NCBI GenBank assembly: GCA_948502395.1
Contig: CAOPES010000002.1
Span: 62,001-126,000, forward strand
Reading direction: 5' to 3'
Origin: an uncultured Clostridia bacterium
GTDB lineage: Bacteria; Bacillota; Clostridia; TANB77; CAG-508
Length of the DNA: 64,000 bases
Position numbers and translations under genes: made by a program. The notes under the pieces were generated by a model, which was not told where the DNA came from, did not search any database, and was given only the letters and a program-made list of their open reading frames with translations. Below, in pieces: positions 36,785-45,364 of this stretch (the stretch's first letter is position 1; the number at the start of each line of letters is the position of its first letter).

Positions 36785-37541
36785 CGTTCAAATCACCTCC
36801 AAGAAGTGTTTGAACTTCTATAATTTTTTCAAAGAATTGTTTTCTTGTGTCATTTCCTTTAACTATTTCATTAAATATCTTTCCATCTTTAATAAATAGA
36901 ATTCTTTTAGCATAAGAAGCGGTAAAAGCATCATGTGTAACCATTAGAATTGTTGCATTTAACTTTTGGTTTAATACTTCAAAATTTTCTAACAGTTGTC
37001 TAGCTGATTTACTATCTAACGCTCCTGTTGGCTCATCTGCAAGAACAAGTTGTGGATTTGTTATAATAGCCCTTGCTGATGCAATTCTTTGTTTTTGCCC
37101 ACCAGATACTTGATATGGATATTTGTTTAATATTTGTGTTATATCTAGTTTTTGTGCTATATCTTTTACTCTTTTATCTATTTCTTTTGAATTTACTTTT
37201 TGAATTGTTAATGCTATTGCAATATTTTCATATGCTGTTAATGTATCTAACAAATTAAAATCTTGAAATATAAATCCTAACTCTTCCCTTCTGAATTTAT
37301 TTAACTTATTTCCTTTTAATTTTGTTATATCTTCTCCATTAACTATTATGTGCCCAGCTGTTACCCTATCTATTGTTGATATACAATTTAAAAGTGTGGA
37401 TTTCCCGCTTCCACTTGCTCCCATAATTCCTACAAATTCACCTTTTTTAACATTAAAACTGATATTGTCTATCGCTTTTGTTAAATTAGATTTATTTCCA
37501 TAGTATTTTTCAATATTTTTTACTTCTAAAACATTTTCCAT
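36774..37541 (-). CDS. BceA-like ABC transporter ATPase
   Basis: This 255-residue ATPase has Walker A GASGSGKST, the Q-loop FIFQDFNLLDTLTAYEN, signature VSGGQKQR, and Walker B VLADEPTGALDSK, of the LolD/MacB/BceA type. It pairs with the permease that follows in an 11-base overlap. Confidence 0.93.
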   Translation of the reverse strand: MENVLEVKNIEKYYGNKSNLTKAIDNISFNVKKGEFVGIMGASGSGKSTLLNCISTIDRVTAGHIIVNGEDITKLKGNKLNKFRREELGFIFQDFNLLDTLTAYENIAIALTIQKVNSKEIDKRVKDIAQKLDITQILNKYPYQVSGGQKQRIASARAIITNPQLVLADEPTGALDSKSARQLLENFEVLNQKLNATILMVTHDAFTASYAKRILFIKDGKIFNEIVKGNDTRKQFFEKIIEVQTLLGGDLNDVI

Positions 37542-37646
37542 TTAAAAAACTCCTTTCTTTTCTATTCTAATTATAGCTACTTATTTATTTTGTTGCCATC
37601 GATTTTGCTTACACAACCTTACAATTTCGTCACAAACATATATAAC

Positions 37647-37674
37647 AAAAAGAAGTAGCAATTTACTTCTTTTT
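37647..37674 (-). terminator. Terminator after the histidine kinase gene
   Basis: AAAAAGAAGTA, a loop of six bases and TACTTCTTTTT. The T-run ends transcription from the RR/HK unit before the ABC genes. Confidence 0.75.
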
Positions 37675-37681
37675 ACCTAAT

Positions 37682-38701
37682 CTAATTCATATCTATAAAA
37701 CTACCTTTAGGGAAAATCAAACTAACCACTGTCCCAACCCCTTCTTCTGAATTAACATTGATTGCTATTCCTAATTTATCGCACAATTTTTTACACAAAT
37801 ACAATCCAATTCCAGTAGATTTTTTGTTTGAGGTTCTTCCATTTGTTCCTGTAAAACCTTTTTCAAAAACTCTTTCAAGTTCATTGTTTTTCATTCCAAT
37901 TCCATTATCTTTTATATATAAAGTTATATTTTCCTTTTGTTTTTTTGAATACATCTCAATTTTTAAACTATCATCATTTTTTCTATATTTAACACTATTT
38001 TGTATAATCTGATTTAAAATAAAAATAATCCATTTACTGTCTGTATTTACACTTATATCTAAATCATGCAAATCAATGCTTACCCTCTCAGCAATCAAAG
38101 CATTTTTATTTTTCTTAATACTTTCATTAACAATATCTTTTAAAATAATCTTTTTTATGTAATAATCCTTTTCAACAGTATTACTTCTTGCATAAAATAA
38201 CGCTTGTTCGACATAGTTCTCTACCTTATCCAGTTCTTCATCTATATTATTCATTATAGGTGACTTATTATTTTCAATTATCATTTTACTAGTAGCAATA
38301 GGAAGCTTTATTTCGTGAATCCACAACTCAATATATTCTTTATAATCTTCTTGAAGATATTTATATCTATTCACATTCTCTATCATAGATTTATTAAGCT
38401 GTTCAAAAGTATCATATAAAAACTTTCCTTCAACAAAATTTGGTCTTTGAATAATTTCATTAATTAAATACTTCTCTTTTAGCCCATTCAAAATATTTTC
38501 TAAATTTAAATAATAATTTCGTTTACTACAATATTCAATTAAAATGCCAATAGAATATAATCCCAAAATTACTGTTGGAATATAAATTTTAATCCAGGTT
38601 CCAAATGAATAAATCATCAAAAATATCTCTATTGTAATTAATCCAAATATAAGTAAAGCAATTGTTAATAACTTATCCTTTATAAAATCTTTAATTCTCA
38701 T
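37682..38701 (-). CDS. BceS-like sensor histidine kinase
   Basis: The start MRIKDFIKDKLLTIA at 38701 follows GGAGATTGAAG; longer upstream frames only translate the REPIN-like repeat. Two close membrane helices (residues 12-55) with almost no outside loop mark an intramembrane-sensing kinase. The phosphate-accepting His is in WIHEIKLPIATS (near residue 150), the N box is NQIIQNSVKYRKN, and the G boxes are KDNGIGMKN and GTGIGLYLCKKL. BceS kinases receive their signal from the neighbouring ABC transporter. Confidence 0.9.
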   Translation of the reverse strand: MRIKDFIKDKLLTIALLIFGLITIEIFLMIYSFGTWIKIYIPTVILGLYSIGILIEYCSKRNYYLNLENILNGLKEKYLINEIIQRPNFVEGKFLYDTFEQLNKSMIENVNRYKYLQEDYKEYIELWIHEIKLPIATSKMIIENNKSPIMNNIDEELDKVENYVEQALFYARSNTVEKDYYIKKIILKDIVNESIKKNKNALIAERVSIDLHDLDISVNTDSKWIIFILNQIIQNSVKYRKNDDSLKIEMYSKKQKENITLYIKDNGIGMKNNELERVFEKGFTGTNGRTSNKKSTGIGLYLCKKLCDKLGIAINVNSEEGVGTVVSLIFPKGSFIDMN

Positions 38702-38715
38702 CTTCAATCTCCTTT

Positions 38716-38824
38716 GGGTGTTTTTGGGGACAGACCTTAAAAACACCCTTTTCATAATATTTGTTCCAAAAATCTCAGTAATAGAATATAAGGATGTTTT
38801 TAAGGACTGTCCCCAAAAACACCC
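38716..38824. repeat. REPIN-like double inverted repeat, copy 1
   Basis: Left arm 38716-38748 reads GGGTGTTTTTGGGGACAG then ACCTTAAAAACACCC. Right arm 38792-38824 is its near-complement, ending CTGTCCCCAAAAACACCC. The 43-base spacer is unrelated to that of copy 2. Each arm is also partly self-complementary (GGTGTTTTT/AAAAACACC). It sits between the RR and HK genes of one operon. Confidence 0.8.
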
Positions 38825-38831
38825 AAAAACG

Positions 38832-39512
38832 TCATAGTAAAATATATCCTTGTCCCCTTTTAGTTACTAGTAATTCTTTTAAGTTTAATTCTTCTAGCTT
38901 ATTTCTTAATCTAGTAATATTTACTGTTAATGTATTATCATCTATAAAACTCTCATCATCCCATAAATATCTCATTATTTCATCTCTTGATACTATTTTC
39001 CCCCTATTTTTTAGCAAATACTGTATTATTTTATATTCATTTTTGGTTAACTCTATTATTTTATTATCTTTTTCTATCGTACTTTTTGATATGTTTAGTA
39101 TAAAGTCTTTTGCATCTATTTTTTCGCTGTTTCCTTCTTGCATATTTGTTCTTCTTAATAATGATGATATTTTTGCAAGTAATATTTGAATATTAAATGG
39201 TTTTGTTACATAGTGGTCTGCACCATAATTTAGACATAATAATTCGTCAAGTTCATTATCTCTACTTGTTATTATTATAATCGGCATTGTTGATTGTCTT
39301 CTTATTTCTTTACAAATATATTCTCCGTCAGCAAATGGTAAATTGACATCTAATAATACTAAATCAGGTTGAATATCTAATATATCTCGTATTGTATTAT
39401 TGAATTTTTTTAAAGTCTGTGCTTTATATCCATTTTTATTTAAAAAGATTTCTAGTTCTTCTCTTAATCTTTCATCATCTTCTACTATTAATATTGTTTG
39501 CATTTTTATCAA
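38832..39512 (-). CDS. BceR-like OmpR-family response regulator
   Basis: The 226-residue protein has a receiver domain with acidic IVEDDERLREE, the phospho-accepting Asp in LVLLDVNLPFADGEY (about residue 52) and Lys in ADHYVTKPFN. An OmpR/PhoB winged helix follows (LTKNEYKIIQYLLKNRGKIVS). It is the partner of the kinase at 37682 and should activate the ABC genes. Confidence 0.92.
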   Translation of the reverse strand: MIKMQTILIVEDDERLREELEIFLNKNGYKAQTLKKFNNTIRDILDIQPDLVLLDVNLPFADGEYICKEIRRQSTMPIIIITSRDNELDELLCLNYGADHYVTKPFNIQILLAKISSLLRRTNMQEGNSEKIDAKDFILNISKSTIEKDNKIIELTKNEYKIIQYLLKNRGKIVSRDEIMRYLWDDESFIDDNTLTVNITRLRNKLEELNLKELLVTKRGQGYILL

Positions 39513-39681
39513 TCTCCTTCAAAACTTTTGGTCTATCCCAAAAAGTTTCATTGAAATCATAGCACCTTTTATATTATATTTCAAGTATTTTTTATTTTAT
39601 ACTAGACAGGTTTTATTCTTTGTGCTATTATAATAAGGTAAACAAAAGAAATGAAATTTAATTTCAAATGGAGGGTAAAAT

Positions 39682-40107
39682 ATGTCAAAATTCAAAAATT
39701 TAAAATTAATAATAACAATAATGTTAATCGCATCATTAGTATTTGTATTTAATTCTTGTTATGCTGTTGGATTAGACCTTATAGATGATTTAACATCAAA
39801 TAACGAAAATTCAAATAACACATCAACAGATACAGAGACAGAGACAAATGAAAATAGCAATACTTCTACTAACACAGATAGCAATAATTCTTCAACTGAT
39901 GATGATAATACAAATACTTCTAGTAATACTAACTTAAATGCAGCAATTCCAGAAGATAACGATACACCTACTGCAACAGTAAGTACTACTAGCTCTTCAT
40001 CAGAAGACGAATTAGATTTAGGAAGTATTTTAAATATTCTTCTAATAGTAATTGGTGTATTATTAATTTTATTAGCTATAGCAATTTTAATAAGATTAAA
40101 AAATTAA
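39682..40107 (+). CDS. Secreted Ser/Thr/Asn-rich protein with C-terminal membrane anchor
   Basis: The 141-residue protein has a signal peptide (residues 1-30), then about 80 residues of Asn, Thr, Ser and Asp (low complexity), and a C-terminal membrane helix ILNILLIVIGVLLILLAIAI before a short basic tail. The Shine-Dalgarno is GGAGGG. It looks like a surface-anchored spacer or stalk; no family recognised. Confidence 0.65.
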   Translation: MSKFKNLKLIITIMLIASLVFVFNSCYAVGLDLIDDLTSNNENSNNTSTDTETETNENSNTSTNTDSNNSSTDDDNTNTSSNTNLNAAIPEDNDTPTATVSTTSSSSEDELDLGSILNILLIVIGVLLILLAIAILIRLKN

Positions 40108-40270
40108 TTTTAAAAAGTTCTATTTTTATAGGACTTTTATTTTTTTACATTTTTTTGTCTTTTTTTGTATGTATATTTTGTCCAAAATTTTAGATACTAT
40201 TAATAGAATTTATTTTTCTGATTTATTATGAAAAATTGAAATTTCGAAATTTTAATAGGAGGATACTTTT

Positions 40271-40708
40271 ATGTACAAGAAATTACTTATAAGTTTTGGT
40301 GTTCTTGTTGCTTTAGCATTTTCATTTACATTTTGTTTTGCAAATGATAACAATATGCTTCAAGATGCTGCTAATGGCGTAAGAAACGTTGTTGGTGGTG
40401 CTGAAAATGCTGTTGAAGGTGCTGCAAAGGATATTTCAAACGGATCAAAAAATATCACAGGAAATATGGAGAATGGTGCTAACAGAGTTGGAAATGATAT
40501 GACAAATAATGATAGACGTGATGATAACAACAATAACGCTTATACTGCAACTAGAACTTCTGCTGATACTACTGCCAATACTTTTATGGGTATGACTGCT
40601 ACTGCTTGGACTTGGCTAATTATGGGTATTGCTGCAATTGCTATCGTTGCTCTAGTTTGGTATTATGGAATGCAAGTTAATTCAACACATTATGATGATA
40701 GAGATTAA
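40271..40708 (+). CDS. Secreted membrane-anchored protein with Asn/Gly-rich repeats
   Basis: This 145-residue protein is built like the previous one: signal peptide (residues 1-25), amphipathic Asn/Gly/Ala repeats (VVGGAENAVEGAAKDISNGS), an Asn/Asp-rich middle, and a C-terminal helix AWTWLIMGIAAIAIVALVWYY. AGGAGG precedes it. Similarly built small proteins are common in spore-forming Clostridia. The function is unknown. Confidence 0.65.
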   Translation: MYKKLLISFGVLVALAFSFTFCFANDNNMLQDAANGVRNVVGGAENAVEGAAKDISNGSKNITGNMENGANRVGNDMTNNDRRDDNNNNAYTATRTSADTTANTFMGMTATAWTWLIMGIAAIAIVALVWYYGMQVNSTHYDDRD

Positions 40709-40844
40709 TTTTAGTTTTATGTACTTCAATTTATTATTTATTAATATTTTGGGGTGCATTTTTATTTTTTTTATGCTATAATTAGCATTAGCTATTTATA
40801 AAAGTTGTTAAACAGTTTTCCTTAACAACAGATTGGAGAATATT

Positions 40845-41292
40845 ATGGATATAAAATTAATTGCAAAAAATCCGACTGCTTACCACAATTACGATATCAT
40901 AGACATTTTAGAAGCGGGAATTGTTCTTTCTGGTACAGAAATAAAATCTATTCGTGCTGGAAAAGTTAATTTAAAAGATACATATGCTATGCTAAAAAAT
41001 GGAGAAGTTTTCGTTGTTGGAATGCATATCAGTCCTTATGAACATGGAAATATTTTTAATAAAGACCCTTTACGTGATAGAAAACTTTTGCTAAATAAAA
41101 GAGAAATTAATAAATTATTTGGACTTATTAAACAAAAAGATTATAGCTTAGTTCCTATTAAATTATATTTTAAAGGTAGTTTTGTAAAACTTGAATTACG
41201 GTATTGGTAAAGGTAAAAAATTATATGATAAACGTCAAGATATTGCTAAAAAAGATGCTGAAAGACAAATTGCTAGAAATATGAAAGGTTAA
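40845..41292 (+). CDS. smpB: SsrA-binding protein SmpB, requires +1 shift at CGG
   Basis: SmpB binds tmRNA and rescues stalled ribosomes. The ATG at 40845 follows TTGGAGAAT. The SmpB core is clear: KNPTAYHNYDIIDILEAGIV, TEIKSIRAGKVNLKDTYA and KEINKLFGLIKQKDYSLVPI. At codon 119 an in-frame CGG (41199-41201) breaks the frame, which would stop two codons later. TTA-(C)-GGT-ATT-GGT restores GIGKGKKLYDKRQDIAKKDA and the C-terminal tail to TAA at 41290-41292. The full length is 148 residues, as usual. The Gly is conserved in the family. The truncated form would lack the tail that enters the mRNA channel. Confidence 0.92.
41199..41201 (+). other. CGG recoding site 9 (smpB, CGGT read as Gly)
   Basis: GAA TTA CGG TAT TGG TAA in the zero frame; TTA-C-GGT-ATT-GGT-AAA after the skip. 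This is the only site on the plus strand, so it is not tied to strand. Confidence 0.82.
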
Positions 41293-41325
41293 TTTCGAAT
41301 GTAATGAAAAACCTCGGATAGCATA

Positions 41326-41372
41326 AAAAAGAAATACTATTTCAAAAATATTGTTGAATAGTATTTCTTTTA
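41326..41372. terminator. Bidirectional terminator between smpB and the aldolase gene
   Basis: AAAAGAAATACTATTTCAA pairs with TTGAATAGTATTTCTTTT; T-rich flanks on both sides. Confidence 0.75.
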
Positions 41373-41376
41373 TTTT

Positions 41377-42306
41377 TTAAATTTTATTACTTGAACCGAA
41401 AACATCAACCATTTTATGTTTTACAGTTTCTTTAATTAACTCTCTTGCAGGAGTTAAATATTTTCTTGGGTCAAAAGCATTTGGTTGTTCTGCAAACACC
41501 TTTCTAATTCCACCTGTCATAGCAAGTCTTAAATCTGTATCAACATTTATTTTTGATACCCCTGATACACTTGCCTCATGTAAAATTTCATCAGGTACAC
41601 CCTTAGCTCCTGGTATATCTCCACCAAATTTATTACACATTTCTACTAACTCTGGAATTACAGTAGAAGCACCATGTAATACTATTGGAGTATTTGGTAT
41701 TCTTTCTTTTATCTCTTTTAATATATCAAATCTTAATTTAGCTTCACCTTTGAATTTGTATGCTCCGTGGCTTGTTCCTATTGCAATAGCTAACGAGTCA
41801 CATCCTGTTCTTTTAACAAATTCTTCTGCTTGTGCTGGGTCTGTATACATTGCATCACTTGCTGCTACATTAACATCATCTTCAATTCCTGCTAATTTTC
41901 CAAGCTCTGCCTCTACTACTACACCCTTAGAATGTGCATAATCTACTACTTTTTTTGTTAAAGCAATATTTTCTTCAAAATCATATTTTGAACCATCAAT
42001 CATAACTGATGTAAATCCTGCATCTATACACATTTTTGCAGTCTCAAAATCAGGGCCATGGTCTAGATGTATTGCTATTGGCACTTCTGGATGTTCTTCT
42101 ACTGCTGCTTCTATCATTTTCATTAAATAGTTTATTCTTGCATATTTAATCGCACTTGATGACGCTTGTAATATAACTGGCGATTTGCTTTCAGCTGCTG
42201 CATCTACTATTGCTTGGATTATTTCCATATTGTTTACATTAAATGCACCTATTGCATATCCTTCTTTCATTGATTTTTCAAACATTTCCTTTGTTGTTAC
42301 TAACAT
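41377..42306 (-). CDS. fba: Class II fructose-bisphosphate aldolase
   Basis: The enzyme splits fructose-1,6-bisphosphate in glycolysis. The 309-residue protein has the zinc site IHLDHGPDFE, the second metal motif in EAELGKLAGIED, GTSHGAYKFKG, and the phosphate-binding VLHGAST and VSKINVDTDLR, all standard for the family. The length is normal. Confidence 0.93.
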   Translation of the reverse strand: MLVTTKEMFEKSMKEGYAIGAFNVNNMEIIQAIVDAAAESKSPVILQASSSAIKYARINYLMKMIEAAVEEHPEVPIAIHLDHGPDFETAKMCIDAGFTSVMIDGSKYDFEENIALTKKVVDYAHSKGVVVEAELGKLAGIEDDVNVAASDAMYTDPAQAEEFVKRTGCDSLAIAIGTSHGAYKFKGEAKLRFDILKEIKERIPNTPIVLHGASTVIPELVEMCNKFGGDIPGAKGVPDEILHEASVSGVSKINVDTDLRLAMTGGIRKVFAEQPNAFDPRKYLTPARELIKETVKHKMVDVFGSSNKI

Positions 42307-42392
42307 TTTTCATTCCTCCATTCTTTGGCAATTTTGCCACTTTTATTTTATTTCTATTTTGCTAATATGTCAAGTAAAATTTTTTGTGACAA

Positions 42393-42489
42393 GGTGTTTT
42401 TGGGGACAGACCTTAAAAACATCCACTATATATAAAATATAAGAAAAGAAAAACGAGGGTGTTTTTAAGGTCTGTCCCCAAAAACACCC
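42393..42489. repeat. REPIN-like double inverted repeat, copy 2
   Basis: Left arm 42393-42424 (GGTGTTTTTGGGGACAG then ACCTTAAAAACATCC) and right arm 42457-42489 (GGGTGTTTTTAAGG then TCTGTCCCCAAAAACACCC) are inverted copies around a 32-base spacer. The arms match copy 1 at nearly every base; the spacers do not. Confidence 0.8.
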
Positions 42490-42509
42490 TTCACAAAGAT
42501 TTTCAAATG

Positions 42510-42677
42510 TTATTCTTCTACATATTCGTAGCTTGCACACATAGATTCATCTGGTTGCATTGTCTCGCATTCCATTATTGGCTCTACTTGTATGCTTTCT
42601 AATATACATTTTCCAATTTCACTATTATTGTATTTGCAACTTGTTACTGAACATCTTATTTCTTGATTTTTTTCCAT
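42510..42677 (-). CDS. DUF1540 Cys-rich mini-protein
   Basis: The 55-residue product begins MEKNQEIRCSVTSCKYNNSE and has the DUF1540 pattern CxxxxCxYN...CxxxxIxV. It has further Cys in MECETMQ and MCASYEYV. The Cys spacing suggests a small metal-binding fold. GGAGGTACAAA precedes the ATG. It is common in spore-forming Firmicutes, but the function is unknown. Confidence 0.8.
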   Translation of the reverse strand: MEKNQEIRCSVTSCKYNNSEIGKCILESIQVEPIMECETMQPDESMCASYEYVEE

Positions 42678-42691
42678 TTTGTACCTCCAAA

Positions 42692-42733
42692 AAATAATAG
42701 TATGAACTTTTTTGTTTTGTTCATACTATTATT
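42692..42733. terminator. Terminator between peroxiredoxin and DUF1540 genes
   Basis: AATAATAGTATGAAC and GTTCATACTATTATT pair around a T-rich loop, ending the peroxiredoxin transcript. Confidence 0.75.
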
Positions 42734-42778
42734 ATGTTACAATGTGCAAATACTATTCAGAGTAATTTTAAATAATTT

Positions 42779-43489
42779 TTAATTTTTTTGCTTGTCACTA
42801 CACTCTTTTTCATCAGATTTTATACATTTTTTTGGTGGTTCTTCAAAACTTAAATACCAGCTTATTCCATTCCTATTTTTATTTATACTCTCTACTCTTT
42901 CTTCTAATTGATTATAATTTTGTGGCATTGGTACAATTACTGGTTGATTTGGTAACCAATTTGCTCCTGTTGATGCTTTGGCACAGTCTGCCATTTGTAA
43001 GGCTTGCACTACTCTAAGTATTTCCGGAATAAACCTTCCCACATTCATTGGATAAATTAAAATTGTTCTTATTATTCCTTTATCGTCTATTATGAATACG
43101 TTTCTTACTGTTTCTGTGTTACTTATGTCGCTTGCTATCATTCCATATTTCCTTGCTATTTGTCCATTTCTATCTGCTACTATTGGGAATGATATTTTTA
43201 TTCCTGTTCTACAATATATGTCATACATCCATGCTAAATGCGAACTATTACTATCTACACTTAATCCTAATAATTCTGTATTTATTTGATTGAAATACTT
43301 TTGTGCTCTTGTAAAGGCTATCATCTCAGTTGTACAAACAGGGGTAAAATCTCCTGGATGTGAAAATAATACTAGCCATTTCCCTTTGTAGTCTTCTAGT
43401 TTTATTTTCCCAAATGTCGTTTCTGCTTCAAAGTTTGGTGCTTTTTGTCCTATTCTTACGTTGCCATTCATCATTAATTCATAGTCCAT
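42779..43489 (-). CDS. Peroxiredoxin, AhpC/Prx6 type
   Basis: The 236-residue thioredoxin-fold peroxidase has the active site HPGDFTPVCTTEM (peroxidatic Cys near residue 52) and the RNVFIIDDKGIIRTIL strand. The long C-terminal dimerisation region with ANWLPNQPVIVP is typical of 1-Cys Prx6-like enzymes. It reduces peroxides in the cytoplasm. Confidence 0.92.
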   Translation of the reverse strand: MDYELMMNGNVRIGQKAPNFEAETTFGKIKLEDYKGKWLVLFSHPGDFTPVCTTEMIAFTRAQKYFNQINTELLGLSVDSNSSHLAWMYDIYCRTGIKISFPIVADRNGQIARKYGMIASDISNTETVRNVFIIDDKGIIRTILIYPMNVGRFIPEILRVVQALQMADCAKASTGANWLPNQPVIVPMPQNYNQLEERVESINKNRNGISWYLSFEEPPKKCIKSDEKECSDKQKN

Positions 43490-43587
43490 AAAAAATAAAC
43501 TCCTCTCGTTTTTTGTATATTTTATGAGAAAAGTTTATTTTGTGTGATTTATCCTTAATATTTTATTACCATTACAATTGTAAAATA

Positions 43588-43609
43588 TCGCTAGGAATTT
43601 TCCTAGCGA
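43588..43609 (-). terminator. Terminator after the DUF3841 gene
   Basis: TCGCTAGGAA and TTCCTAGCGA form a perfect 10-bp stem followed by a T-rich stretch on the minus strand. Confidence 0.7.
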
Positions 43610-43615
43610 CAATAA

Positions 43616-44194
43616 CTATGACTTTAAAACCCAAACCTTTCTTACCTGTGATTTCTTAATTTCCCAAAAAGTCGCCTGAATAAATTTGTAATTATCTGTT
43701 GGAAAGCAGATTACTCTTTTCCAACTATTTTCTTTATACAACCTTTGTTCTTCAACAGATAAACTATAATAATACTCTAACTCTTTTTCTGATAATAAAT
43801 CCCATTCTTCATCTGAAATACCATCTACATAATTTACCTTAAAATTCAGAAAATCATTAAGAACAGAATGCCACATAGTATGATCCGTAAGTAATACATC
43901 TGTATCTGGAATTTCCATTTCTAAAATTACAGATTTTTCACTTACTTTATATTCAGTTTTTCTCATATCAGGCTTTTTGTTTTCACCCTCTACTCGAAAC
44001 CATGCCCATATAGGATATTTTACTCCTTCTGGTGGATTTCCTATCCTTTCTTTCATTTCTTTTGAAAGCCAGTCATACGCATTTATAAAATCCTTATAAA
44101 TTAAGTTAGATGATAACTCAGGAATGCATCTGAAAATTCCATCACTCTGTAAAGTTTCATATACACAGTAAGGCTGAACTGTCCACAATCTCAT
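43616..44194 (-). CDS. DUF3841 protein
   Basis: The 192-residue protein begins MRLWTVQPYCVYETLQSDGI and has YPIWAWFRVEGENKKPDMR and the ending FIQATFWEIKKSQVRKV. These features mark DUF3841. The Trp-rich fold and wide sporadic distribution suggest an accessory gene. The function is unknown. Confidence 0.85.
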   Translation of the reverse strand: MRLWTVQPYCVYETLQSDGIFRCIPELSSNLIYKDFINAYDWLSKEMKERIGNPPEGVKYPIWAWFRVEGENKKPDMRKTEYKVSEKSVILEMEIPDTDVLLTDHTMWHSVLNDFLNFKVNYVDGISDEEWDLLSEKELEYYYSLSVEEQRLYKENSWKRVICFPTDNYKFIQATFWEIKKSQVRKVWVLKS

Positions 44195-44309
44195 ATTTTA
44201 GGTTTCCTTCTTCCCATTTTTGGGGTATAAATATATTATAACTCTTTTGTGCACATTATGTCAAACAATTCCAACAATACTGTATCTGATTTATACCATT
44301 AACTTCTAT

Positions 44310-45308
44310 TTACGAAAAATATATTATCTCATTATTTGGAAAATACTTGTCCATCAAATCTCTAAAAAAAGCTTCACCTTCTTGCCTCACAAATTGATTA
44401 TAAGTATATTTTCCCTTTCCTCTCACTGTCATTATTTCTTTATTATATAAATCCATAGAATTAGGAAAAGCTTCGCTATTTATCGCTTTATGAATATAAC
44501 TATATGTCATAAATATAAATTCAAAAAACACCTTCTTTTTAGCTTTCTCAGTCAAAAACTCAATTATTTGTCTAAACAATTGCTCATATAGCACTCTCCA
44601 ATTATCTATTAAAATTATAGGTGCAACCAATATTCCTACTTTATAATTAGCTTCCACCAACTTATTAATTGCTTCTATTCTTTGTTTCAACCTTGATGTT
44701 CCAAATTCAAATTTATTTATTATTTCTTCTGGATTTATACTCATTCTTATAATTACTTTACCTTGATGTTCAATATTCAAAATTGAATCTACCATATCAA
44801 ATTTTGTTGGAAATGTAAGTTTTCCTTTTTTTGAATTTTTAAAGTTCTCTATTGTCCATACCAAGTTATTGGTTATTGTATTTTCTAATATTAAATCGCT
44901 ATTACTTCCAATTTCAAATACATAATCTTGTTCAGCATTATTTGCAGTTTTTATTATTTTGTTTAACATTTGCTCTCTATTAACAAATAGTCTTAAATAA
45001 GCACATTTATTATAATTGCATACTAAATAGCAGTACATACACATAGCTGTACATCCTGAGGATGTATATGGCACTAGAAAATTTGATACCTTATAATTCG
45101 GAACATATTTATGTGTTTTTCTTGTTCCAATAATTAAATTCCTTTTCATTTTTGGAAATTCAGAATTTTCTTTTTTTCTCATTTCTTCAATATTGTTGTG
45201 GTTATCAATTATTGTTTTAGGTACGTCCTTGTATTTCTCTAATAATTCTTTTCCCAATTCATAGTTCTGAATTTCTTGCTCATAATATATCTTTTGGGGA
45301 ATAAACAT
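44310..45308 (-). CDS. splB: Spore photoproduct lyase
   Basis: SplB is the radical SAM enzyme that reverses the spore thymine dimer during germination. The 332-residue protein has the cluster CTAMCMYCYL (the Cys-x3-Cys-x2-Cys of the family), followed by KCAYLRLFVN. Downstream are FEIGSNSDLI and VIIRMSINPEEI. It is a marker of an endospore former. Confidence 0.92.
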   Translation of the reverse strand: MFIPQKIYYEQEIQNYELGKELLEKYKDVPKTIIDNHNNIEEMRKKENSEFPKMKRNLIIGTRKTHKYVPNYKVSNFLVPYTSSGCTAMCMYCYLVCNYNKCAYLRLFVNREQMLNKIIKTANNAEQDYVFEIGSNSDLILENTITNNLVWTIENFKNSKKGKLTFPTKFDMVDSILNIEHQGKVIIRMSINPEEIINKFEFGTSRLKQRIEAINKLVEANYKVGILVAPIILIDNWRVLYEQLFRQIIEFLTEKAKKKVFFEFIFMTYSYIHKAINSEAFPNSMDLYNKEIMTVRGKGKYTYNQFVRQEGEAFFRDLMDKYFPNNEIIYFS

Positions 45309-45364
45309 TTAAATCACCTCTACAATTAATATTTTTTGTAGAAATGATTTATTTATACTATTTT

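Noticed and set aside
38701..38755. Longer start for the histidine kinase
   Set aside because: The extra residues translate the REPIN-like repeat, while ATG 38701 has a good Shine-Dalgarno.
3450..41292. Random sequencing or assembly error as the cause of all frame breaks
   Set aside because: All nine breaks are one inserted C before a glycine codon, never a deletion or homopolymer change, occur on both strands and twice in tandem. Error remains possible only if it is specific to CGG context, so independent reads are still the decisive test.
3450..41292. Reassignment of CGG to a single other amino acid
   Set aside because: Any three-base reading keeps the broken frame and reaches a stop. Only a four-base reading or a skip restores the proteins.
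41311..41321. ACCTCGGATA motif repeated near smpB and in the terminator at 48877
   Set aside because: The copy near smpB lacks the second arm, so it is probably chance or a decayed terminator.
41293..41376. tmRNA (ssrA) next to smpB
   Set aside because: The gap is only about 85 bases and holds a terminator; there is no room for a tmRNA.
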